Positions 1 through 6,116 of a stretch of DNA of 8,136 nucleotides are shown piece after piece. This DNA comes from G020353355 sp050116155 (GTDB taxonomy: Bacteria > Desulfobacterota > Desulfobacteria > Desulfobacterales > JAHEIW01), in the NCBI GenBank assembly GCA_050116155.1, contig JASFPE010000266.1, positions 1 through 8,136 of the forward strand, in the 5' to 3' direction. The position numbers and the translations under genes are program-made. Below the pieces are notes generated by a model. That model searched no databases. It saw only the letters and a program-made list of their open reading frames with translations, and was not told the origin of the DNA. Each line of letters opens with the position of its first letter. The first letter of the stretch is position 1.

Positions 1-1
1 G

Positions 2-262
2 AGTGATAATCTCATTGCAATCGCCCGCGATGCTGATTTGCTGTTGTGCGAATCGAGTCTATATGATGAGTTTCTGGGAATGATTCCAGGGCACTTAACC
101 GCCGGGCAAGCCGGTGCCATTGCTGCGGCCGCCGGAGTGAAACATTTAGTACTAAACCATCTGCCCCATTATGGGGATCACCGCCGGCTGGTGGCGCAGG
201 CCCGGGAAAAGTTCAATGGCCAAGTTGAACTTGCCGCCACCGGAAAGGTCTGGGAGCTCTGA
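2..262 (+). CDS. MBL-fold metallo-hydrolase, C-terminal part (5' end outside window)
   Basis: The reading frame is open from the first bases, so this is the last 86 codons of a gene that starts upstream. The protein reads DNLIAIARDADLLLCESSL, then GMIPGHLTAGQAGAIA, then VKHLVLNHLPHYGD. These match the C-terminal part of RNase Z-like or YhfI-like metallo-beta-lactamase-fold hydrolases: an acidic strand end (CESSL), the GHLTA motif whose histidine sits where the RNase Z HST motif lies, and a late metal-ligand-type histidine in LNHLPH. Family members bind two zinc ions and hydrolyse phosphodiesters or related esters in the cytoplasm; the substrate here is unknown. The N-terminal HxHxDH motif lies outside the window and could not be checked. 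A hairpin starts directly after the stop codon, which suggests this gene ends its transcription unit. Confident in the fold, not in the reaction. Confidence 0.85.
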   Translation, partial: SDNLIAIARDADLLLCESSLYDEFLGMIPGHLTAGQAGAIAAAAGVKHLVLNHLPHYGDHRRLVAQAREKFNGQVELAATGKVWEL

Positions 263-290
263 ACCCAATTGAGTTAAAACTCAATTGGGT
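263..290 (+). terminator. Hairpin after the MBL-fold gene, probable terminator
   Basis: ACCCAATTGAGTT (263-275) and AACTCAATTGGGT (278-290) are perfect reverse complements and begin one base after the TGA stop. The innermost A-T pairs probably open to give a loop of about six bases. The tract after it (GTTAATTGTT) is T-rich but not a clean run of T, so termination may be partial. It separates the hydrolase gene from the transporter locus. The next 65 bases, before the permease gene, show no convincing promoter. Confidence 0.7.
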
Positions 291-355
291 GTTAATTGTT
301 ATTGCCATTGATGTCCAATTAAAGCCTAAGGCCTCAGACGAGAAAGGACGAGATT

Positions 356-1276
356 ATCGTACTTTTTGCCCTCAGAAGATTCGGCCGTTTGGTATTAACG
401 GTGCTGATCATATCCACCATCGTTTTCCTGGTTATCCGGGTCATACCGGGTGATCCTGCTTTGGTGATCGCCGGCATTGATGCTTCCGAATCGGATATTG
501 AAGCGATACGGGAGAAACTGGGGACGGATAAACCCATTTTGGAACAATACGTTGAATGGATCTGGAAGGTGATGCGTTTTGATTTCGACACTTCTATGAT
601 CTCCGGGCAGCCGGTTACCCGACTGATCATGGATCGTCTTCCCTTGACCCTGACCCTAGCTTTAATGGGTCTGGTTATCTCGATTTTTATTGCCATACCC
701 CTGGGTGTTATTTCCGCAGTCAAACGCTGGTCTGGCTGGGATTATTTGGGGATGATTTTTTCTCAAATTGGGATGGCCATTCCCAGCTTCTGGTTGGGTA
801 TCATTCTGTTGTTGCTGCTGTCGGTCAAAGTCAAACTGTTTCCGTTGTTTGGTGGTGGTACGCTCAAACATCTTATTCTGCCAGCCATTTCTCTGGGCAT
901 TGCCAGAGCAGCTGTGCTGTTGCGTCTAACCCGGGCCGCCATGATCGAAGAGCTGAGCAAGGAATATGTTGTCGCGGCCAGGGCGAAGGGCTTGACGCAG
1001 CGGTTGGTGAATTACAAACATGCGTTAAAGAATGCATTATTGCCGGTCATTACCATCGCCGGCATCCAGCTGGGCTATATGCTGGGAGGTGCAATTATCA
1101 TCGAACAGGTTTTTTCGTTACCGGGTCTGGGGCGGCTTTTTCTGTTCGGTGTGTATCAGCGAGATTTCCCTTTAATCCAGGGTGGGGTGGTTTTTGTCGC
1201 TTTTATTTTTTCTTTTATTAATTTTACGGTGGATATTTTGTACAGCATCGTAAATCCAAGGATCAGAATTTCTTAA
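356..1276 (+). CDS. Peptide/nickel-type ABC transporter permease 1 (OppB/DppB-like)
   Basis: Inner-membrane permease subunit of an Opp/Dpp-type importer, about 306 aa, the usual size for DppB. The sequence shows an LRRFGRL N-terminus, a first membrane helix ending in RVIPGDPA (residues 28-35), several further hydrophobic segments, and the EAA loop that docks on the ATPases (about residues 203-232, EYVVAARAKGL then KHALKNALLPV). The start is odd. A Shine-Dalgarno-like AGAAAGG lies at 341-347, but the codons at the right distance are ATT (353) and ATC (356); no ATG, GTG or TTG follows until TTG at 389. Starting at 389 would remove the basic RRFGRL segment that family members keep, so 356 is given here as the best estimate and 389 is the conventional alternative. 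It leads the transporter gene cluster. Family is certain, start is not. Confidence 0.92.
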   Translation: MVLFALRRFGRLVLTVLIISTIVFLVIRVIPGDPALVIAGIDASESDIEAIREKLGTDKPILEQYVEWIWKVMRFDFDTSMISGQPVTRLIMDRLPLTLTLALMGLVISIFIAIPLGVISAVKRWSGWDYLGMIFSQIGMAIPSFWLGIILLLLLSVKVKLFPLFGGGTLKHLILPAISLGIARAAVLLRLTRAAMIEELSKEYVVAARAKGLTQRLVNYKHALKNALLPVITIAGIQLGYMLGGAIIIEQVFSLPGLGRLFLFGVYQRDFPLIQGGVVFVAFIFSFINFTVDILYSIVNPRIRIS

Positions 1277-1325
1277 TTTCAAATGGAAATGGCCATTTTC
1301 CCGATTAGGCATTTTCTTTATTCCA

Positions 1326-2315
1326 ATGAGTAACTTGTTAACCATCAAAAATCTGGATGTCAGTTTTGAGCAGGAGCTGGGTATTGCCCATGCATTGCGG
1401 GGTGTGGATTTGTCTCTGTCTTCCGGCGAAACCCATGCACTGGTGGGTGAATCCGGTTCCGGCAAAACGGTTACCTCTATGGCGATTATGGGATTATTGC
1501 CCATACCTCCGGGCAGAATTAACAACGGTGAGGTTATATTCCAGGGCAGAAATCTGCTGGCACTCACAGAATCCGAAAAGCGGACTGTGCGGGGAAAAGA
1601 AATCGGCATGATTTTTCAAGAGCCGGCAAAATACCTGAACCCCGCTTACAAAATCGGAGAGCAAATTTCCGAAACACTGATGACGCATTTCCAAACAGAT
1701 CGGAAATCAGCGACCGAACAGGCATTGGAATTCTTAAACCTGGTGGGTCTGGGAAAGAACAAACGGATTATCAACAGTTATCCCCATGAGTTATCCGGTG
1801 GAATGAAGCAGCGGACCATGATCGCCATGGCCATCTGTTGCCATCCGGCTTTATTGATTGCCGATGAGCCGACAACAGCCCTGGATGTTACCCTTCAACT
1901 CCAGATACTGCGACTCATACACCGGCTGAAGCATAAATTCACCATGGGAATTATGTTTATTTCCCATGATTTGGGGGTGATTAACGACATATCAGATAAA
2001 ATTTCCGTGATCTATGCCGGCAAGATTGTCGAATCGGCGACAAAAAGTCATTTGTTCCAAAATCCGCTGCACCCCTATACCAAAATGCTTTTGTTATCCA
2101 TACCGGATGCCGCCAAACGGGGTACGCGCTTGCGGGCGATTCCCGGAACAGTGCCCGATGCCGCGCATATTCCTGCGGGATGCAGCTTTCACCCGCGGTG
2201 CCCTTTAGCCGAGGATATTTGCCATGGTCAGATCCCGGCCAGCATAGATTACGACGGCGGGCATTTTGCCGCCTGTCACTTTGTCGGAAAGAAATGGATC
2301 GATTCATCGAAATAA
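1326..2315 (+). CDS. Peptide/nickel-type ABC transporter ATPase 1 (OppD/DppD-like)
   Basis: Cytoplasmic ATPase of the importer, 329 aa, normal for DppD. All nucleotide-binding motifs are intact: Walker A GESGSGKT (41-48), Q-loop FQEP (97-100), signature LSGGMKQR (156-163), Walker B LLIADEP (176-182) and the switch histidine in ISHD (His214). The C-terminal oligopeptide-transporter extension follows, with cysteines at 286, 292, 299 and 317 around a CSFHPRCP motif and GHFAAC; this spacing is the one known to hold an iron-sulphur cluster in Dpp-type ATPases. The ATG at 1326 lies 49 bases after the permease stop. No good ribosome binding site precedes it, although the family N-terminus (LLTIKNLDVSF) fits this start. 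The next ATPase gene begins inside the end of this one, so the two are probably translationally coupled. It should pair with the second ATPase as a heterodimer. Confidence 0.96.
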   Translation: MSNLLTIKNLDVSFEQELGIAHALRGVDLSLSSGETHALVGESGSGKTVTSMAIMGLLPIPPGRINNGEVIFQGRNLLALTESEKRTVRGKEIGMIFQEPAKYLNPAYKIGEQISETLMTHFQTDRKSATEQALEFLNLVGLGKNKRIINSYPHELSGGMKQRTMIAMAICCHPALLIADEPTTALDVTLQLQILRLIHRLKHKFTMGIMFISHDLGVINDISDKISVIYAGKIVESATKSHLFQNPLHPYTKMLLLSIPDAAKRGTRLRAIPGTVPDAAHIPAGCSFHPRCPLAEDICHGQIPASIDYDGGHFAACHFVGKKWIDSSK

Positions 2316-3256
2316 AATACTTGATCAAACTGTATTACGGCCATGGATTTTTCGACCGCCACCGCCTGGCGGTGCGGGCGGTTGACAATGTCAGTTTAAG
2401 TATCCGTCGTAATACCGTGTTTGGTCTGGTGGGCGAATCCGGGTGTGGCAAAACGACTTTGGCGCGGGCGCTGCTCTATCTGGATCCGCCGACATCCGGT
2501 GAAGTCTGGTTTGACGGGACATTGCTGGGTGAGCTTTCCGTAAACCGGATGCGATCCTTTAGAAAGCGCATGCAGATTGTTTTCCAGGATCCCAACAGCG
2601 CCCTGAATCCTAAGATGCGCATAGGGGACAGTCTTGCTGAAGGACTCATCAATCGCGGCTTAAGAGCCAGAGAAAGAACCGAACGGATCGAAAATCTGCT
2701 TAACCTTGTGGGCATTGCCCCATCCCAGCGCGGGCGGTATCCGCATGAGTTTTCCGGTGGTCAAAAGCAGCGCATTGTGATTGCCAGAGCATTGACCATG
2801 GAACCGGATTTCCTGGCCCTGGATGAGCCGGTATCCAATCTTGATGTTTCCATACAGGCCCAGATCATCAACTTATTGCTGGACCTTAAAAAAGAGCTGT
2901 CATTGACTTATCTATTTATTTCCCATGATCTTAATCTGGTGGCATACATCAGTGATCGGATTGGCGTGATGTACAATGGAAAGTTGGTTGAACTGGCTTC
3001 GACAGATCAGATGATGGCCAATCCCTGTCATCCATATACCCTGAAGCTCTTCTCATCGGTTCCCGGCAAACAGGCAGTCGATGAAGCGTCAGAAGACATG
3101 GATGCGCAAGGCGTTAAAGAAAAACTACCGGTCCGGCCGCCGGCCGGTTGCCTTTATGCGCTTCAGTGTCCTATGGCAACCCAAAGTTGCAGGCAAGCCG
3201 AACCTGAGTTAAGAGAAATCAGTAAAGGCCATCAGGTCTCTTGTTTTAAGATATGA
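2294..3256 (+). CDS. Peptide/nickel-type ABC transporter ATPase 2 (OppF/DppF-like)
   Basis: Second ATPase of the importer, 320 aa. Motifs are intact: Walker A GESGCGKT (47-54), Q-loop FQDP (97-100), signature FSGGQKQR (153-160), Walker B FLALDEP (173-179) and ISHD (His211). The C-terminal extension keeps four cysteines at 286, 292, 299 and 317, the same C-x5-C-x6-C-x17-C spacing as the partner ATPase, though the usual HPRCP is here ALQCP. The frame stays open upstream to 2180, but that stretch overlaps the D gene and lacks family similarity; the ATG at 2294, with GGAAAG at 2286-2291, gives the normal N-terminus. It overlaps the preceding gene by 22 bases, typical of translational coupling. 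No terminator follows; an array of 8-bp units occupies the gap before the binding-protein gene. Confidence 0.96.
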   Translation: MDRFIEIKYLIKLYYGHGFFDRHRLAVRAVDNVSLSIRRNTVFGLVGESGCGKTTLARALLYLDPPTSGEVWFDGTLLGELSVNRMRSFRKRMQIVFQDPNSALNPKMRIGDSLAEGLINRGLRARERTERIENLLNLVGIAPSQRGRYPHEFSGGQKQRIVIARALTMEPDFLALDEPVSNLDVSIQAQIINLLLDLKKELSLTYLFISHDLNLVAYISDRIGVMYNGKLVELASTDQMMANPCHPYTLKLFSSVPGKQAVDEASEDMDAQGVKEKLPVRPPAGCLYALQCPMATQSCRQAEPELREISKGHQVSCFKI

Positions 3257-3284
3257 TTGACAAACTTTGAGAGTTAATTACCTA

Positions 3285-3340
3285 TTTGACAATTTGACGC
3301 TTTAACGAATCTACGAATTAACTATTCAACCAATTAACAA
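3285..3340 (+). repeat. Degenerate tandem array of seven 8-bp units
   Basis: The spacer between the F ATPase and binding-protein genes divides into seven consecutive octamers: TTTGACAA, TTTGACGC, TTTAACGA, ATCTACGA, ATTAACTA, TTCAACCA and ATTAACAA. The second base (T), fifth (A) and sixth (C) are identical in all seven, and the consensus is about WTTRACNA. A further matching octamer, ATTGACAA, lies at 3256-3263 but out of register. The array ends 7 bases before the ribosome binding site of the binding-protein gene. Its origin and role are unknown; it includes TTGACA words that imitate promoter -35 boxes. Confidence 0.7.
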
Positions 3341-3347
3341 AGACTGA

Positions 3348-3353
3348 AAGGAG
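3348..3353 (+). promoter_or_regulatory. Strong ribosome binding site of the binding-protein gene
   Basis: AAGGAG lies 3 bases before the ATG at 3357 and 6 bases before a second in-frame ATG at 3360. The spacing favours 3360 as the main start. This is a much stronger site than that of the first permease or D ATPase gene, in keeping with the usual excess of binding protein over the membrane subunits. Confidence 0.75.
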
Positions 3354-3356
3354 AAG

Positions 3357-4871
3357 ATGATGAATCATGTGATCAAACGAACCGTCGGTCTTGCTTTTAT
3401 GATGCTTGTCATCGGAGGGCCGATCGTAGCTTCCGGCCCTTGCGAAGCCAAGACCTTAAATTTTGCCTTATCCGGAAACCCGGACACGTTGGATCCTCAT
3501 AAAACCTCCGGGACGCTGACGTTTCAGACCTTGAAAAGTATTTACGATACCCTGGCAGAGCCGGATATGAGCGGGCGGATTGTGCCGGCACTGGCCGAGA
3601 GATGGGAGGTGTCTGATGATGCTTTGTCCTGGACGTTTTATCTTCGCAAAGGCGTGAGCTTTCACAATGGCGATAAACTGACCGCTAAAGATGTCAAAGC
3701 GACATTGGATCGGATCAGAGATAAGGCGACCGCTTCACCCAAAGCCAAAGAATTTGCCGCTATCACCGCCATTGAAGCCCCGGATGATAACACCGTGGTG
3801 ATAAAGCTGAAGGAGGCGCGTTCACCTTTGCTGGCATCGCTGGCGTCAGGATGGGGGGCCATTTTACCCGGGCGTCTGATTGAGGGTGGCCATGATTTTG
3901 CCAGCCAACCGGTTGGAACCGGACCGTTTAAGCTGCAGGAATGGATTCGGGACAGCCGTATTGTATTGGTAAAAAATACAAACTATTGGATGAAGGAACA
4001 TCCCAAATTGGACGTGGTCAATTTGCATATCATTCCGGAACGCGCAGTGCAGGTCCAGGGACTGATTGCGGGTCAAATCGATATCAGTTACATCGTGGAT
4101 AAGGACGATTTGCCGATATTACAGGCCAGCCCGGACGTGAAGATTGAAGAATCTTTAACCGCCTTGATCTTGGTGATGTCCATGAATTGCAGCCATCCCG
4201 TCCTCAAGGATGTGCGGGTAAGACAGGCGATTAATCATGCCATTGACAAGCAAAAGGTTTTAGATGTGGCCTATGGCGGCGGAAAGCCCATTGGCACCTT
4301 CATGGATTATGGCAATGCCTATTACAGAGATTTCGCCGGCCTTTATCCCTATGATCCTGAAAAGGCCAAAAAACTGTTGGCCGAAGCCGGAGTGGGCAAA
4401 GACACGACCTTTCAGTTGTTTTTGCCACAAAACTATGAATTGCACGTTAAAGCCGGTGAAATGTATCAGGCCATGCTCACCCAGGTGGGACTCAACGTCA
4501 AAATTAAGCTGGTGGATTGGTCTACCTGGATCAGCGATGTCTATCGTGGTGCCAAGTACGATTTAACCGTTATCGGGCATACCGGAAAACTAGATCCGGA
4601 CGGGACCCTGGGCGGTTACGGCACCAAGAGTCGATATGTGAAATGGATTAATCCGCGGGCGGCTGAACTGATTGAAAAAGCCAAGACGGTATCCGGATTT
4701 GAAAACCGGAAAAAGCTCTATGATGAAGTCCTGGAGTTTATGGCCAAAGAGGTGCCGTTTATGTATTTGGGGTCATCGTACCGCCATATTGCCTCTCGCA
4801 AGAATGTTGTCGATTTCAGGATGACACCCAAGCTGGATACCTTTGATTTCAGATGGACGACACTGCGGTAG
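3357..4871 (+). CDS. Periplasmic substrate-binding protein of the ABC importer (SBP family 5)
   Basis: Extracytoplasmic ligand-binding component of the importer, 504 aa, the usual size for family 5 solute-binding proteins (OppA, DppA, NikA type). The N-terminus has a basic start (HVIKR), a hydrophobic core (about residues 10-25) and a likely signal-peptidase I site after CEA (residues 29-31). Cys29 is not in a proper lipobox because proline precedes it. The mature protein starts TLNFALSGNPDTLDPH, the standard first strand of the family, and carries the signature region WTFYLRKGVSFHNGDKLTAKD (92-112) and later VRVRQAINHAIDKQKV. The ligand cannot be deduced: peptides, nickel chelates and opines are all bound by this family. 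Translation may begin at the second ATG (3360), which is better spaced from the ribosome binding site. The gene sits between the ATPases and the second permease rather than at the head of the operon. Confidence 0.95.
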   Translation: MMNHVIKRTVGLAFMMLVIGGPIVASGPCEAKTLNFALSGNPDTLDPHKTSGTLTFQTLKSIYDTLAEPDMSGRIVPALAERWEVSDDALSWTFYLRKGVSFHNGDKLTAKDVKATLDRIRDKATASPKAKEFAAITAIEAPDDNTVVIKLKEARSPLLASLASGWGAILPGRLIEGGHDFASQPVGTGPFKLQEWIRDSRIVLVKNTNYWMKEHPKLDVVNLHIIPERAVQVQGLIAGQIDISYIVDKDDLPILQASPDVKIEESLTALILVMSMNCSHPVLKDVRVRQAINHAIDKQKVLDVAYGGGKPIGTFMDYGNAYYRDFAGLYPYDPEKAKKLLAEAGVGKDTTFQLFLPQNYELHVKAGEMYQAMLTQVGLNVKIKLVDWSTWISDVYRGAKYDLTVIGHTGKLDPDGTLGGYGTKSRYVKWINPRAAELIEKAKTVSGFENRKKLYDEVLEFMAKEVPFMYLGSSYRHIASRKNVVDFRMTPKLDTFDFRWTTLR

Positions 4872-4917
4872 TGTGGCGTCCTGTATGTAATTCGCAAAAC
4901 CACGAATTTGATGTTTA

Positions 4918-5063
4918 TGTCATTCCGGTCCCGGATCAAGTCCGGGATGACGGACCCGGGCACGAAGTGAAGCTTTAGCGCTATCCAGTGTTTTTTCAGA
5001 CTGTTATGCTACTGGATACCGGATCAAGCCTGCCCTCAACTTGATTGGGGGCCCGGCATGACA
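4918..5063. repeat. 146-bp palindromic REP/MITE-like element with inverted ends
   Basis: The element begins TGTCATTCCGG (4918-4928) and ends CCGGCATGACA (5053-5063); the ends are inverted copies with one mismatch. Inside are nested inverted repeats: CCCGGA/TCCGGG around TCAAG (4930-4946) flanked by GTCAT/ATGAC (4919-4923 and 4947-4951), TATCCAGT/ACTGGATA (4982-4989 and 5011-5018), and ATCAAG/CTTGAT (5023-5028 and 5040-5045). Elements with GTCATTCCGG ends and ATCCAG cores are scattered between genes in many proteobacteria. It codes for nothing and would depend on a transposase supplied elsewhere, if it is mobile at all. No clear target-site duplication was seen. It separates the binding-protein gene from the second permease and could act as a transcript end or RNA-stabilising hairpin. 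Confidence 0.75.
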
Positions 5064-5079
5064 GGCAGAAATTAAATGA

Positions 5080-5198
5080 TTTTTAAAGGTAAGACCCGGT
5101 CTGTTTCGCTATTATGACTTCGCGTCCAAATTCGTGCTGATGCCCATCGAAGGGAAGGATTTGGTGGGATTGTAGAGATTGCTGCTCAACATGTATAG
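5080..5198 (+). pseudogene. Possible decayed 3' end of an unidentified gene
   Basis: Between the repeat and the second permease, one frame reads GLFRYYDFASKFVLMPIEGKDLVGL and stops at TAG (5173-5175). Another frame continues from about 5163 as GIVEIAAQHV and stops at TAG (5196-5198). A single frameshift near 5165 would join them into one protein-like tail ending shortly before the permease start. The family is not recognised, no start codon or ribosome binding site is evident, and a chance open stretch of this length is quite possible. The rest of the 4872-5222 gap, apart from the palindromic element at 4918-5063, holds nothing else that could be assigned. Confidence 0.2.
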
Positions 5199-5222
5199 AG
5201 AGTTAAAGCTTAGATACAACCT

Positions 5223-6029
5223 ATGAGAAAGCGCAATACTTTATTATATTTATCCACCGGGTATATTGTGATTCTGGTAGTTGCGGCCCTGGCGGCTCCC
5301 TTTGTCGCACCCTACAACCCGATTGTTCAAAATTTGGGTGAGCGGTTTTCTCCATCCAGTAAAGCCCATTTTTTAGGAACCGACAATTTTGGTCGTGATA
5401 TTCTAAGCCGGGTAATTTACGGCTCTCGTTCCGCTTTGCTGGTGGGTATCGTGGCGGTTTCCATTGCCGTTTTGATTGGATCGCTGGTGGGGTTACTGGC
5501 AGGCATGGCCGGGCGATTTGTTGATAATTTTCTTATGTTGTTGATGGACAGCCTGCTGTCATTTCCGACGATTCTGCTGGCCATCACGGTGGTTTCATTT
5601 CTCGGATATGGCCTGCTGCAGGTGATGTTGGCCATCGGCGTGATTTTCAGCCCGGTTTTTGCGCGCCTGGTGAGGGCGGAAACCCTGGCGATTAAAACCG
5701 AGTCATACGTCGAAGCTTCCCGTGCCCTTGGAACGCCGATGATTAAAACCGTTTATAAGCATATTATACCCAACCTGCTTGGCAAGGTGATCGTGCAAGG
5801 TTCGATCACCTTTGCCCTCACTGTGGTCATTGAAGCATCGTTATCATACTTGGGTCTGGGCACACAGCCGCCGGATCCTAGCTGGGGCTTGATGCTCAAA
5901 GATGCCCGTAATTATCTGGTGCTGGCGCCGTGGATGGCCATCTTCCCTGGTACGGTGCTGGCGTTAACGGTTCTCAGCTTCAATATTTTGGGAGATGCGT
6001 TGTCGGAAAAACTAAATCCGAAACTTTAA
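5223..6029 (+). CDS. Peptide/nickel-type ABC transporter permease 2 (OppC/DppC-like)
   Basis: Second inner-membrane permease of the importer, 268 aa, slightly short for DppC but complete. The N-terminus has one membrane helix ending in APFVAPYNP (25-33), followed by the family marker GTDNFGRD (52-59), then further helices and the EAA loop (about 161-187, SYVEASRALGTP then KHIIPNLLG) that contacts the ATPases. The end shows the typical SYLGLGTQPPDPSWG and FNILGDALSEKLNPKL. The ATG at 5223 fits the family N-terminus; no strong ribosome binding site precedes it. It should form a heterodimer with permease 1, yet it lies 351 bases after the binding-protein gene and beyond a palindromic repeat, so its expression may be uncoupled from the rest. 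No terminator follows it. Confidence 0.95.
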   Translation: MRKRNTLLYLSTGYIVILVVAALAAPFVAPYNPIVQNLGERFSPSSKAHFLGTDNFGRDILSRVIYGSRSALLVGIVAVSIAVLIGSLVGLLAGMAGRFVDNFLMLLMDSLLSFPTILLAITVVSFLGYGLLQVMLAIGVIFSPVFARLVRAETLAIKTESYVEASRALGTPMIKTVYKHIIPNLLGKVIVQGSITFALTVVIEASLSYLGLGTQPPDPSWGLMLKDARNYLVLAPWMAIFPGTVLALTVLSFNILGDALSEKLNPKL

Positions 6030-6038
6030 TGTGCTTTA

Positions 6039-6059
6039 GGTTGGAGGTTTGAGGTTAGA
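6039..6059 (+). repeat. Three tandem 7-bp units (GGTTNGA)
   Basis: GGTTGGA, GGTTTGA and GGTTAGA follow one another directly after the second permease gene; only the fifth base varies freely. This is a short array with the same character as the octamer array at 3285-3340. Function unknown. Confidence 0.55.
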
Positions 6060-6073
6060 AGCGATTCGGAATT

Positions 6074-6101
6074 GGCACAAGCCTCAAGGCACAGGGCGCA
6101 C
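6074..6101 (+). repeat. Four tandem 7-bp units (GGCNCAA-like) before the phosphoesterase gene
   Basis: GGCACAA, GCCTCAA, GGCACAG and GGCGCAC are consecutive heptamers. Bases 1 (G), 3 (C), 5 (C) and 6 (A) are the same in all four. The array runs into GGGGAAAG, which serves as the ribosome binding site of the next gene. The short spacer 6030-6116 is thus largely made of two different heptamer arrays. Confidence 0.5.
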
Positions 6102-6116
6102 GGGGAAAGTCGAAAA

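Noticed and set aside
1287..1298. Palindrome AAATGGCCATTT between permease 1 and the D ATPase
   Set aside because: A 12-base palindrome without a loop or spaced arms; common by chance and not placed at a promoter.
2180..2293. Longer F ATPase with an N-terminal extension from 2180
   Set aside because: The extension lies wholly in the D ATPase gene in another frame, is rich in arginine and proline, and ATG 2294 with its own ribosome binding site gives the family N-terminus.
3257..3314. Promoters starting from the TTGACA words at 3257 and 3286
   Set aside because: No acceptable -10 box lies 16-18 bases downstream of either (ACCTAT and ATCTAC are poor), and the words are part of the octamer pattern.
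3285..3340. CRISPR array
   Set aside because: Units are 8 bases with no unique spacers and no cas genes are nearby.
3357..3455. Lipoprotein anchor on the binding protein at Cys29
   Set aside because: The residue before the cysteine is proline, so no lipobox; signal-peptidase I cleavage after CEA is more likely.
4889..4908. Terminator after the binding-protein gene (AATTCG/CGAATT)
   Set aside because: Only a 6-bp A/T-rich stem with an 8-base loop and no T-run after it.
6072..6116. Longer phosphoesterase from TTG 6072
   Set aside because: These codons are heptamer repeats, and family members start at the MKIGILSDIH strand.
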